Source of the DNA: Candolleomyces eurysporus
Taxonomy: Eukaryota; Basidiomycota; Agaricomycetes; Agaricales; Psathyrellaceae
Direction: 5' to 3'
Assembly: GCA_027579435.1 (NCBI GenBank)
Contig: JANBPK010000813.1
Span: 62,001-126,000 of the forward strand
Length of the DNA: 64,000 nt
Part shown: piece by piece, positions 50,870 through 62,382 of the stretch
Numbering within the stretch: position 1 is the first letter of the stretch
Layout: every line of letters begins with the position of its first letter
The notes under the pieces: model-generated
The model's database searches: none
What the model was told of the DNA's origin: nothing
The model's input: only the letters and a program-made list of their open reading frames with translations
Made by a program: the position numbers and the translations under genes

Positions 50870-51404
50870 TAAAATCAACTATATATGCAGTCGCTAGTGA
50901 TAAATGTACTCAAGTTCATCCTAGCCCAAAACCTCTTCCCAGAATTCCGTTGAGCGTTCCTGACGACGTTCTCCAGCGACTATCGTTGAGGCGGGGAGGG
51001 AGCAGTGATAGTCAGTGACAACCGACGACCAACAGCAACCCTCGTCAGCACTGCTCACCAATTTCTCACGATACCCGCCGGAGGGTGAAGGCAAACAGCC
51101 ATACAGAGACTTTGCATTCTTGATCCCCCACAGATTTCCTTTGGCGAATCACCATACGCTTCATAGTGACATGCAATCAGGGCATGTCTCCAGATCTTGG
51201 ATTCTGGTTCTGATTTGGGCTTTGGGACCATCAGTCAGGCTTGTTCGACAAAATCATTTGGCAGTTTATTTTGCAAATGACTGTAAACTGCAGCACTGTT
51301 TTTTTTTTTGTGCGAGCAGGTGTGACCAAGTGGCCTAATGTCACAGTGGACACAGGGCAGGATTAATTGTTCCAACTGTTGAATTTGGTTACCCATGGAA
51401 CCTA
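50870..51404. other. intergenic
   Basis: Nothing recognised apart from a ten-T run near 51300. Confidence 0.35.
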
Positions 51405-52010
51405 ACATGTTGAACTTGGAAATGAAATCCCTGAGTTGATCAAGTGACGACTCACAGCAGTCTGTTTGGAAGACTGTCGTAAGACGGCAACACTCAAACT
51501 CACGATCAAATCCAGAAGTACATTAGACCAACGTCTATTTGGCGAGTCTCAAGACAGTGCAAGATAGAGAGAGAGAGATGGGAGAAAGGAAGGAAAGAAG
51601 AACTTAGGATCTAAAGAGCAGACGCGTCGGTATATAAGTAAATAGAGCATGTCAGGTGATCGCGATCAATATGGGTCCATGTATAATATGTGTAAATATG
51701 TGTAACGACGTTACACTGTTCGCTCTACAGGAAAGATTGGAGGAGATAAACCACACCATTGAGTTGAGCTGGCCCATAAATACCACTTCTCTGCCGAGCC
51801 AATGATCAACTCGTGCCTTAGGCTTTGAGTCTTGTAAGTACTATCTTAGGGATTCGCAAGTCAAATCCTTAGGCCTTCATATTCATGTTAGCACCATAGC
51901 GGCGGATTGATACTACAACGATAGAAATCACTTCGAGTGCACACCTCACGCTCGAAATGACAGATGATTAGTAGATAAGATTGGACGACTGCATCGCATC
52001 ATCGGCCGCA
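51405..52010. repeat. repeat block shared with 45677-46100
   Basis: Same ordered phrases as the 45.7-kb block (AAGTGACGA.TCACAGCAGTC, GCCTTAGGCTTTGA, CCTTCATATT). Inside are GA-rich microsatellite sequences (about 51565-51600) absent from the partner, so the two copies have been separately modified. Confidence 0.5.
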
Positions 52011-52139
52011 GAACGAAACTTGCCCGATCAGTAGACCGGTAGCCGATCGGTCACGTTGACTGGTTACCCAATCAACGAGGCCACCTTGCAAAGACCAAAA
52101 CACCCGCTAAACACGCTGCACCCATTGTTAAAGCGTCAT

Positions 52140-52410
52140 AGCAGTATTGTGCTTGCCATCCTCAATAGGGGTCGGTTCGAAGCCGACAGCTTCCCGGGCG
52201 ATAATAACGCAGGGGTTGGGGGGGGCGTAGGCGTAGAAGTAGAATCCAATGTCGGCAATGATGGACATGACGTAAGTGGAGAAGAAGGATTCAGGGACGA
52301 GACAGGAAGATTGGATTTTTGGAGAGGGAAGCGACCTCCTCAGCGTCTGAATTGACGAATGGATCGCCAAAATGACTGACGGTGGCGAACGAGGTTTCAT
52401 TTTTGTTGTG
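52140..52410 (-). pseudogene. fragment duplicated from the 912-aa Ser/Pro-rich gene
   Basis: Plus-strand sequence GGGGTTGGGGGGGGCGTAGG and the following GACCTCCTCAGCGTCTGAAT with CGAATGGATCG line up with 57790-57950 inside the large gene (GGGGTTGGGGGTGTAGGCGT, GACCTCCTCAACTTCGGAAT, CGAAGGGATCG). The GTCGGTTCGAAGCC stretch matches GTCGACTCGAAGG at 57750. Frame is lost. A second case, after Prp4, of a worn copy of a neighbouring gene. Confidence 0.55.
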
Positions 52411-53415
52411 GTCGGCCGAGTGCGAGCATCCTAATCCGATTCATCCCGAAAGCCACTTTCAACCTCCATTTACCTGAACTTTCTTTGCAGTGAGGGTATA
52501 AGGCCAGGCACTGGGTTCAGAAATCTGGACGGGTTCCCCTGGCCCCTCATACGACGTGGAGAGCGCCGGCAAACGGTGTTGGGTAGGGAGGCTCGAGGCT
52601 GTCACTTAAGGGGTTAAGCAGCACCACGACCATCTCTCAACAGCAGATGAGAATACAGTTGGGCCATCAGTCAGAGAGATGATTAGAAGGGGGCTTCGTA
52701 TTATATAGCAGCAAAATGCGGAAAGAGTACGCTGAAGGGTTCCTGGGAGTCTGCTCGGTGGCAGGGACAACGGAGGCGAGCCGGTGGTGTCACTGTGACT
52801 GTTGTAACCTTGATCACATGATGGCTATCACCTCGCAAACGTGATATTCCTACGAAGCCGCTCAAGAGTCAAAATTGGCGCTGAGAGCGGACCACGCTCC
52901 GCCTTTTCAGCGCAAAATAGCTGTGTATTCTGCTTTCGTCAAGGTGGTGACGCTGTGAGAGAAGAAGACAGCACAGGAGCAAAGGAACTGAAAGCAGTAA
53001 GGCCACGATCATTCATTTGGCTACGGGAGCCGCCATATATGACACAGCTGCGCTTATTGACACCTACAGTTTACGTGGATATTCCGCTCAGGATATCTCG
53101 TAGCGCGCAAAGCTGCATGATCGATGACTTGTCCCAGCGCCAGTGGTGCTTACGCACGAAGAGGTCGCTTAAATGGCAACCATGCCCACGCAGTGGCGCT
53201 CGCTAAGGCATGTGCGGGGAAGATATCTCTGAGTCGCAAGAGATACTGACCGTGAATGGAGTCTGAGGAATTACCAGCCACTGTACGCCTTTATCCGATG
53301 TTCATTCCTATGTGTTTTTTACCGAAGTCACTCTCGTATTATATAATTAAGCAAGGATTCTACATCTTGGCCATTTACATAGACCCTAGCCTTGATCAAA
53401 TTAAATCGATTATGA
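52411..53415. other. intergenic
   Basis: No gene or repeat supported. Confidence 0.35.
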
Positions 53416-53794
53416 TTATGGGTATAGAGCGCAGAGCCACTGGTAGGCCGTATGTGCAGCAAGGTCCTTGGCTCGTTGCTTCTTAGTGGCGGATGACTGG
53501 GCAAACTTCGCGACAATGAGGTTGTTAGCATCGAGAACTAGAGTATGGCAGACGGGGTTAATAAACAGAGCGGTATGCGATGGACGGACAGGGTACTAAC
53601 GTCTGGCCTCGGCGCGCCACGGACTGGCTGGGTCGTTTGTCTCCCAAACGTAGACGACGGGAGTAATGTACCCTGTGAACACACGTTGAGTAATATTGTT
53701 GAATCTTGTGCAAGGGTCTAGTAGAAAGGCAAAGCAGAAGTCAGTACGAAGCAAACGAGGCCCCAAATACCACGAGATGCCTACCGTCAGTCAT
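53416..53794 (-). CDS. dsRBD-fold miniprotein, copy 7 (82 aa)
   Basis: Exons 53794-53785, 53717-53601 and 53537-53416. MTDDPCTRFNNITQRVFTG, TPVVYVWETNDP and PWRAEARL, then NNLIVAKFAQ and SATKKQRAKDLAAHTAYQWL. The protein ends at CALYP, lacking the SIDL.NV tail of other copies, which makes it the shortest. KK.AK patch intact. A weak GATAAAA box lies near 53844. Confidence 0.8.
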
Positions 53795-56700
53795 GACTGT
53801 TGTACACTTCTAGTGCAAACGCCAGAGTCGTGAATCTACCTTTTATCTGCAGAGTCTGTGATAATAGGATACCTAAATAAGTTCTGCGATCGGGTGGCTC
53901 GGGAACATAGTATTAGTCCAGTTGTAGTACAAAGAAAGACACGAAATAGACAAATAAATGATAAAACGCGTAGATTGTTCCCGCCCCACAGATCAGTTCA
54001 TGAATAGGGTCGTTTACTCGCAATGATCGAATGGGAGTCTCCTTTTTGGTATTGTGGCAATGTACCATACCACGCGCTAGCCATGCCTACCGGCATACGG
54101 GAGAAGAAGTGAACGGGTATCCATACTTTAATATGCAAAACATCGTTTCCCTTTCTCTTATCACCTATATGCAAGCCTTGAGGGCGCAGAGAGCGTGCAG
54201 GGTCTTACGAGAAGCCATTCCACCTCAGGTCCGAACGTGTTTACGTGGATTTTCGGCGAGGAATGCTCTCAAGGCGGTGCCTGCCCTGGCATTTCGGTAG
54301 GCGCCGGATAGCCACAAACCGAAAAAGAAGAATGATATGAGCCGTAGAAACAACTGCATCCAAAACTGAAACTCTGCAGGAGACGGCGCTAGGCGACGCA
54401 GCACGAACCAGCCTCGGACAGATCACTCCGCAACCCACCTTCTTATGTGAACACCCCAATTCGCGGCATGATCGGTGAAAATGAGCCCCAAACAGGTAGA
54501 TGCTACTTCCTCGGCCGGTGATCACTTTCAATCCGGAATTTCGAAAGTTCGAGTGCGACGTAGCGGTACCCCACTTTTTACGAACTAGGCTTGTCGAAAG
54601 GCACAGGCTATGCGATTTGGGGTCTCCGCAGATAGTGATTAATTAATGTTAGGAGCTGCGTGTTAGATGGAAAACAGCATGGCTGCCGCGCGCAGGCCAC
54701 CAGACATCGACCATGTGTAATACAAATGCGAGGTGGATGGATGGGGTTTCTACGACCCCTAGTGACTGAAAGCGAGACCGTTTCAGCGACTCAGCAATTG
54801 GTTACTACTCCCTTGCTCACCGTCCTCTGCGTTTAGCGAGCTCTAGGTTCAGGATGTTGTGATCGCCGAGGACCGAGTTGGCGCTTATCATAGCCGGCCC
54901 GGATTAAGCGCGCTAAGAGATGTTCAAGAGATATGTCCAGGTCAGCAGGTCCTAGAATGAGGGCTCTGTAAGGAAAGGCTAGGCGTGGCAGTGTCAGCCT
55001 CCGAGGACACAGAAAGAAAAGGTTCGCCAGACCATTGGGCCGGGAGATTAGAGGTTAGAACAGAGCACTCAACGTAAACATTATGCAGAATAGTTCGACC
55101 GATATTAGGACCCCAAATTTGATAGACCGAAATGAGACTTCTAACAAGCTCAAATCACATCATCTTCTTGTTGCGGTGTCGGATCATGACCGACGGGCTC
55201 TATCTTCCAATCAGCATTGCTTGTACATACCCTTGCTTTGCTTTCTGTCACCCACGGGCCCGTGGCGATCAAAAATTACGTGGGGAGACGACTCGGGACC
55301 CACTGCCACTGTTGTTAGCCTCCTAGGCACAGCTCATTAGCAAGGCATAGAGGACGCGCCCACTCAAGGGCCTACCCGTGGGTGTGCGTAGACTTGAGCC
55401 AACTAAACCGCAAGGACAACGATGATGGCAAGAGATAAGTGAGACCTGGTCATGAGTACACTGAACCGGTAGTATCTCTTCGTTTCTAGTCAAAAGTTAA
55501 GATCACGACGGGGCATACGCCTCGAGGCCTAGGTCTTCTCCTTGGTGCACATTGGAAGCAGATGACCAAAGTAGACGCCTCCGAGAGGTAAAAGCGTTAC
55601 CAAGAGAAGATTTCTCCCTCGATCGAATCCGATTTACTGATCTGAGCACCACTCCAGCCTTATCCAGCGCTACTCTGTGTATTCGAGACGCAGGCCACCT
55701 TTCTCACCTACGGCCAGAAAGGTGTCCTGCTCGTCAACGACGTGGCCTGGCATGTGACATGGGAACGGTAACAACCAGTGTAAGAATCGGCGACGGAACC
55801 ACGCTCAGCGAAGCCACGCACCGTTGACGTTGGAGCGCCATATTGAGTTGAAAAGGACCAAGTTACGCGGGGGTTAGGTCATTTGAGTCAGTACGCTGAA
55901 AAGGGTACGAGTACCAGAGGTATGATCATAGATAGCAGTGAACGGGCAATGGAGAAGCGGTGAAGCTCAAGCACCGGGGATGAGAGGGACCGAGCCCTAG
56001 AAAGCAGTAAAAGGGTATATCTGACCCCTTGCCGCGATATTCGAACAAAGAGCACTCGAATGAGACTTCCCTTTGATAAACCGAAATGAGGTTTCCCGAG
56101 CTTAGGGCCAATTACAGCCAGTTTTCGTACCAAACACCAGACTCCGCCCTGTACCTGCTATACCAATGAACTCGGGCTTCACCTGCCCAAAGTGGCGAAT
56201 GTGGAGCTGACGCTAGCTACACGCTCCCCCGGTCCAGCTAAGGCTGTACTCGAGTTCGGAATGCAGGATACAAGCGCTTGCTCGAGGCAGTTGTACATGG
56301 GCAAACAGGCATGCTTCCGGAAGTCATTCGGCAGACATGGTCTAGAACGGGAAAGAACTCACCATGGGATTGACCACCTACGCTAAAATGAGGTCTCTGA
56401 CTCGGGGTCTCGCTGTGCGGGTTAACAAAAGTGGATCCAGAGACGGGCTATACTATCGCTTCCGTTCGGGACCTCGTCCGAACATATCTTCATTGACGCT
56501 ATGCCTTTCCTTCATATTAGGGCGACTCAGGACCCATTGGTTCTATGGAAGCTTCTTCATGCTAGCTGTCCTAGGCTTGTACACTCCGGCGAAGGATGTG
56601 AAGAGGTGTAACGAAATGGTGGTAATGAAATGAACGGGGCATGTCGGTAGCTTGGTGTGGTGGGAGGGCACAGCTGATTGAGGCCGATCTCGGGCACCTT

Positions 56701-57368
56701 GAGAGAAATCGAGAGCCTGTGCTCTTGAGAAAGGGCTGAATCGAGAGGCCTCCAATATGCCAGTAAGTGTAACAAGTATCACGGTAACGCAAGGAGAGGG
56801 TCGGATTTGGTTGTTCAACGGTCGGGGTCCGCAAACGCGATTCCATCTGATCTGATGACGTCGGATGTATACTGCTATGTAACCGATCATCGGCCGAAAC
56901 TCGGCACGTGGATCACATTCTTGATTGAGGTAAAACGAGCGTTGGATGTGTATCTTATGTGTATGCAATAGGCCTCATGACCAAACTAATTTTCGTAAAA
57001 CTGTTAAAAGGAGGCCACAAAGGGGTATGTAGGGAGGGAGAGGAAAGCAGCATGAAACGAGGTCGTAAAAAGTCATAAAACAAAAACCAATCAAATCCAA
57101 GAAATCCAGAATATATATGCGATAAGCAATCCACCCGGGACGAATAGCACATAGGAAGATAGAAAGGTCGTCATATACGGGGCATTATGGATAGATAGAC
57201 GTTCATAAACGTCGATTAATAAAAGATAAGAATCGTGAAGCGGGAAACGCTTATTGGTGAATAGGAAGAGGGCAGGGGGGNAATGCATCAAAAAACACAA
57301 GGGGCACAAGTCTCAATTGAAATCACCAATGGCACCCTCCCCTGCACCCGCCCAATCAACACAGATAG
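53795..57368. other. intergenic
   Basis: 3.5 kb without a supportable gene. CCGAAATGAG with a preceding TTTGATA recurs at about 55119 and 56077, hinting at an old repeat, but I cannot extend it. An N at 57281 follows six G. Confidence 0.3.
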
Positions 57369-60107
57369 TCAAAGCGCCATAGCCGCCTTCCTCCTCAACA
57401 CCGGCCTCTGCCTCGTAGAACCCAAATCCTCTTCAATCTTCATCTTCTCCGCGTCAACCGGGGATCCAGCGCTGACACTTCTCGGCCTGGCCACCCTCTT
57501 GACTCCGTGGGTCGTAGTAGTCAAGCTCGAATTTCCGGCCGCCCCGAAGGTTGAGCTAGCAGTCGCACTCGCACTCCGAGATCTCGAGTGCGAACGCGAA
57601 CAACCACTACCGTTGATGATAGCGTTCAACCCAGGCGGAGACCTCCCACCCTTGGTTAAATCCAACTTCCTGATCTTCTGTCGACTGCCGTCCTTTCCAA
57701 TCGTGCTCGTCTTTTTAGAAGTGGTGTTTGTAACGTCTTTGATCGGGAGTCGACTCGAAGGTGTAAGTTTCACCGGCGGGAGCAACACCGGGGTTGGGGG
57801 TGTAGGCGTGGACGTTGATGAAGATGAAGGTTTACGGGAGGTGGGTGGGGAAGGCGATCTTCTCACCGACGAAGACGACGACGAAGAACTTTTCGATGAG
57901 CTCCGTGGAGAAGGTGACCTCCTCAACTTCGGAATTCCCGAAGGGATCGACGAACTTGAAGCCGATTGCGACGATGAAGACGGGGGAGAAGGTGACCTCC
58001 TCACCACTGACGACGCCAGCTGGGCAGGTACAGGCGACGGCGGCCTCGCAGGGGACTGCATTACTACACTGCTCCCATCCTGGCCTTCGCTCCTTGTAGC
58101 CATTTGGTCTCGCAGCATCCTCCACTCTCTATCTTCCTCACTCTCGCTCTCGCTCTCCTCATCCTGAGCGCTGTTGATAGGCGAAGGCGAAGCATACGTC
58201 GACCTCAACGATGGCTCCCTCAACGAGTCCCCGGAGTAGCAAGCATCGATATCCATGAATTCCATCTCCATCTCTTTCTCCCTCCTCTCGGCTTCGGCTC
58301 GCTCGTTCTCGAGGTCCGTGGTAGTGAAGCTCGACAGAGCTAGGGACGATCTGATGTACCCATCATCGTCGCTCTCCACCTCCTCATCGCCTGCCTTGCC
58401 TTTCTGCTGCAAGAACGTCTGCAGTAGGCGAACCCTCCGCTTCGTCGCCACCGATACACCCTGAAGCTTCGCACTCGAACTCATCTTCTTGAGGCCCTTG
58501 CCTCCTTTACTCGAGCCCTTTGACCGCGAACGTACTCGTACACCGATCTTCGACCGATAGCGGAACGTCAAGACGGCGACCATATGAGCGAGTGAGTCGA
58601 ATGGTGGACCTGCAAAGGGCAGCATGCTTGGGGAAGGAGGGGAAGGAGGAGGGAGAGAGGCAGAGCGGGGTGGGTAGTTTTCGTCTCCACTGTCGTTCGA
58701 ATTCTGGTTCGGGTTCGAGTTTTCGTCGACGTCCATATCCTCACCCTCCTCAACATCCATCTCCACAGACCCAGTCCCACAATTCGATTCAGAATCCAAA
58801 CCCAACGTAGAGCTCAACCTCCCCGGCGCCCTTCTTGGTGTCCCGTACGATGTAGCCAAGGGAGCTCTCTCCGGGGCACGAGGAGGCGGTGATGGAGGTG
58901 GGCGGGGAGGGGTAATAAGAGGCTTAGCCTGGGGAAGAGGCATCACCGGCACCCGACTCAACAAGAGACAAAAATACAATCGGGCCATGAGCCGTGTGTC
59001 TTCTGCGTGCAAGAGATATGGCGTCGGTGCTTGGGTTAGGACCAAGGAAGCAGACGATGAGGAGGAGGAACGGGAATGGGAATGGGACGAGGGGGATTGG
59101 AAAGGGGAGGAAGGCTGCGAAGATGAGGCTCGTCGGATCTCGGAGACCATATCCTGGTGCAACAAGATCGTATGGTAGATGCTCGCTTGTAGCCTCAGAT
59201 GAGGCGGAACATAAATTTCGCTCGCCATCGTCCCAATTGATTGAGTATCGAGCAGGTCGTCTTGGTCCATATCGACTTCTTCCGGCTCGTTCTCGTCTTT
59301 CAGCAAAGGAGCAGCAGGCGGTGGCAGTGTCGGTGATGTCGACCTTGACGGCGAGGAGGGAGGCAATCGCGTTGTACGTGCGCTTGAGGATGGCTTGACT
59401 GATGACGACCGTGTCCTGGATGATGCTGGGAGCGACGTAGCAGACCTCCTGGCCCTCTTCCTTGGTGGAGGCATTTCTCCTTCGTCAGCACCCTCCCTGC
59501 TACCCGTCGACGACCTCTCTTTATCCTTACCCCTATCACTCCTATCTCCCTCCTCCCTCGAATCCGCCCTTCCTTTTCCCTCGGATTCTTTTGCCTGGCG
59601 ATCCACGTTTGATGACGACGACTTGGGGAAAGCCACCCCAGCACCTTGCGGAGCAGCCGAACAGCTCGAAGATGATGCTGACGATGACGACCGCTTCCTG
59701 CGATGGCTGCTCCCACTGGACGATAGCGCGCTGAGAGTTGGCATCATCGAGCACCTCAGGAGAGCGTGTGGTCGTGAACGCGCTCGAGGTGATTTTTCAG
59801 GGGAGGTTGCAGCCATCGGTTTTCCGTCTGTCGAACCCATACCGTTACCCATCTCCACACTCCCGTCCTCCTGTACAACCTGAGGTAGCTCCTCCGCGGA
59901 TACAGCCTCCAGCGACGAAGCTGACGACGATGTCGGCAGAGTAGCAGGTGACGATGGCGGTGCGCTGGAAGATGTTGATGACGATGGAGATGAGGAGGTG
60001 ATAGTGGAGGTTTTGATAGGCACAGCAGACACGCTTGCCAAGGAGACAGCACACGATGCAAGACGCGACTTGCGCGAAAAGATGTTCATGGCGTCAAAAA
60101 ATATCAT
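57369..60107 (-). CDS. large Ser/Pro-rich protein of unknown function (912 aa)
   Basis: A single 2.7-kb open frame from MIFFDAMNIFSRKSRLASC to a stop at 57369; a second ATG 18 nt later gives MNIFSRKS. Composition is dominated by Ser/Pro/Arg low-complexity tracts and acidic patches. Two conserved-looking stretches stand out: PPHLRLQASIYHTILLHQDM near residue 300 and PFDSLAHMVAVLTFRYRSKI near residue 510, each suggesting short helices within disorder. The C-terminal third has repeated RRSPSP.SS phrases resembling SR-type linkers. No enzymatic motif. A nuclear regulatory or RNA-processing role is possible but only from composition. Antisense frames up to 294 codons are shadows of this frame. A decayed fragment is at 52.1-52.4 kb. 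Confidence 0.75.
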   Translation of the reverse strand: MIFFDAMNIFSRKSRLASCAVSLASVSAVPIKTSTITSSSPSSSTSSSAPPSSPATLPTSSSASSLEAVSAEELPQVVQEDGSVEMGNGMGSTDGKPMAATSPEKSPRARSRPHALLRCSMMPTLSALSSSGSSHRRKRSSSSASSSSCSAAPQGAGVAFPKSSSSNVDRQAKESEGKGRADSREEGDRSDRGKDKERSSTGSREGADEGEMPPPRKRARRSATSLPASSRTRSSSVKPSSSARTTRLPPSSPSRSTSPTLPPPAAPLLKDENEPEEVDMDQDDLLDTQSIGTMASEIYVPPHLRLQASIYHTILLHQDMVSEIRRASSSQPSSPFQSPSSHSHSRSSSSSSASLVLTQAPTPYLLHAEDTRLMARLYFCLLLSRVPVMPLPQAKPLITPPRPPPSPPPRAPERAPLATSYGTPRRAPGRLSSTLGLDSESNCGTGSVEMDVEEGEDMDVDENSNPNQNSNDSGDENYPPRSASLPPPSPPSPSMLPFAGPPFDSLAHMVAVLTFRYRSKIGVRVRSRSKGSSKGGKGLKKMSSSAKLQGVSVATKRRVRLLQTFLQQKGKAGDEEVESDDDGYIRSSLALSSFTTTDLENERAEAERREKEMEMEFMDIDACYSGDSLREPSLRSTYASPSPINSAQDEESESESEEDREWRMLRDQMATRSEGQDGSSVVMQSPARPPSPVPAQLASSVVRRSPSPPSSSSQSASSSSIPSGIPKLRRSPSPRSSSKSSSSSSSSVRRSPSPPTSRKPSSSSTSTPTPPTPVLLPPVKLTPSSRLPIKDVTNTTSKKTSTIGKDGSRQKIRKLDLTKGGRSPPGLNAIINGSGCSRSHSRSRSASATASSTFGAAGNSSLTTTTHGVKRVARPRSVSAGSPVDAEKMKIEEDLGSTRQRPVLRRKAAMAL

Positions 60108-61979
60108 CCCTCGGGTCTGTTGCTACGCGTAAAACGAATTCAAGACGTTTGTTTCTTCGCGTTCTGGAAATTCCAGGTCAACCGTCAACGCTACGCTACC
60201 CACCCAAAAGGGGCAGACATGACACTACGTACATTAGCTTTGTCGTTTACAGGAGCGCTCACGACGACAGAGACAACGACCAAGCAACCAGCGCACGGAC
60301 GGACGAAGGGAAGGGACGAGGAGGAGGAGGACGGAAAACAAAAGGGGAGAAAGAGGAAGCCTCCAAACGGTGCCTTGCGTCTTGGCCTTTATAAACCGAC
60401 GTCAATCAACGTCCTCGGTCCACCCCGGTCCGCTCCCAAAACGCGTGTTGATTGAACACTCTATGCTTTTTTGGGGAAGACGCGTCGTGGAGCACTTAGG
60501 GGCTCGAGTCATCACGTGTACGTGTTTGGAAGAAGGGAACGAGGAGAACAAGGCTTGCTATCGTCCGTAACCAACAGCTTCTCGGTGCGTTGTACTTTGT
60601 GAATATCTCAAACTATTAATTGCCCCCAGCTTTGGGGGAGCCGACATCAGTCCCGCCGGCGGTATCACCGCTCCCGTGCCCCCAGGGCGGCCACGCGGAG
60701 TCTCTATATGGTACGAGAATGAGCTCTTAGCGTATAATACGCAGCTTCAGCCTCGTGTTATCAGACAGCCGTCGACACGCAGCAACGGTCATAGGACCGG
60801 CCTAGGCACTGCCTGTGCCACTGCCAGCGAACCTTCAACGCCACTTCGCGACATGAGCAACCATCGCGCAATCCAGAGTCCCTCAATTCGCCACCCCAAA
60901 GATGACTGTGCCGTGAGATGAAGGTACGGTGCATAACCCACCAGCACCGATATGGGTGATGGATCCTTGCCCCATCTTAGTTGGGACGCCTGAAACGCGC
61001 CCTGCGGGCCACAATATCATCAATGATCATGAGCCAATTCTCATACTTAACTATATTTTAAAAAANGCTCCGCGTAGCCGATATCATGATCGCTAAAACG
61101 GTAATGAACAACTCGGGACGGACTCGGGGCTCTCTCGTTCTTTCAGACAATTTGATTAATGCCGAAGTACGTTGTGCCGAAATTAATAGACATTCTAATG
61201 AGGTGGTTTGAAAATTTGCGGCGAAGACTTGATATTGTGCAGAGTTTCACCTTCACGGCTCCCTTCATGTTCTATCGTTTCCCATCATGATCACCGAATA
61301 TTTCCCAGGGGAGATTCGGTTGTACAACACGAGAGATCCGTTGGGACAGGAAAGCGCCGTATGTACACAGATTTCCATTTGATCATGGCTTCAAGGATGA
61401 AGCTTGAAGTCCGTTGCCAAAACAGAGTTACAAAGGTAATGGGAACGATTAGAGATTGAAGCTGATCAGTTGAAAGGTGTTTATCGTTAGAGCTTGTACG
61501 CAATTCTGCCCGCGAACCCAACTTACTGTTTACCTTTTCCCGAGTTTGATACCAGGACCACCGTGTGTTCGTTAGAGGTGAACGACAAACGACAACGAGG
61601 TGCAACGACTAGGTAACAATGAAAGGAAAGAAACGTAAGCGACAAACATGCCCATCTCGTGACAAGAAGACATTGTCCGAATTCGTTCGACTTGTCCCCG
61701 TAACGGAGGTTACCCTCGGTCATAACCAGGACCTCTTGTGACGAATTAGGATAAGTTAGTCCAGTATAGAAAATAAGGTCCAAGGCATCGGCGTGCGTTA
61801 ATACCAGCGTACCACGCCCCGACAACGGCGTGTTCGCTGATATTCGACAAGGCACTCTGCTGTCGGGAAGTTACGACTCTGTGCAAGCAAAGGGCATGGT
61901 CTATTCAAAGCATCCATTAACACGATATATTTCATCCATATATTAACAACTAGCGTTCAGCATTGCAGTCTCTTCTCTT
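60108..61979. other. intergenic with a promoter element
   Basis: Minus-strand TTTATAAAG at about 60385-60395 could serve the 912-aa gene. No other feature supported; N at 61066 after an A run. Confidence 0.35.
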
Positions 61980-62382
61980 TCACAGATTCGGGAACTGTGC
62001 AACGAGCCACAGGTATCCTGCTCTCGCAGCGAGGTCCTTCGCCGTGTGTCGGTTGGTCGCCGACGCCTGGTCAAACTTGACTAGGACATCTTCGCCGTGG
62101 AGGACTATAGCAATTCAAATGTCAGCCAACAACACTGGGAAGAGGGTTGCTCATCGAAGGTACACACGTCTTGCCTGTGCATGCCACGGGTTGGCGGGGT
62201 CATTTGTCTCCCAGACGTAGACGACGGGTTTGACGACGCCGCCATAAGCTCGTTGCGCAGTATTGTTGAAATTCGAGCATGAGCCTATCGATGAGAAACA
62301 GAGAGAGAACGAGTCAGTTTTCGCATTCAAGGAATCGTCGACAATCCCATCGACTAGGTGACGAATGCTCACCGTCGCACAT
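61980..62382 (-). CDS. dsRBD-fold miniprotein, copy 8 (83 aa)
   Basis: Exons 62382-62373, 62284-62168 and 62104-61980. MCDGSCSNFNNTAQRAYGG, KPVVYVWETNDP and PWHAQARL, then GEDVLVKFDQ and SATNRHTAKDLAARAGYLWL; tail AQFPNL. The lysine pair before AK is replaced (NRHTAK), and AEAR has become AQAR, so this copy departs most from the RNA-contact consensus while its frame and splice sites remain intact. No clear TATA box upstream. Confidence 0.78.

Noticed and set aside
51540..51610. GA-rich stretch as a regulatory GAGA element
   Set aside because: Simple low-complexity sequence within a repeat block with no gene near it.
52170..52200. GGTTCGAAGCC as a tRNA B-box
   Set aside because: No matching A-box or cloverleaf upstream; it fits better as part of the duplicated gene fragment.
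57283..58167. 294-codon plus-strand frame opposite the 912-aa gene
   Set aside because: It lies wholly antisense to a longer frame and its composition mirrors the Ser/Pro-rich codons of that gene; no independent motif.
59395..59883. 162-codon plus-strand frame
   Set aside because: Also an antisense shadow of the 912-aa gene.
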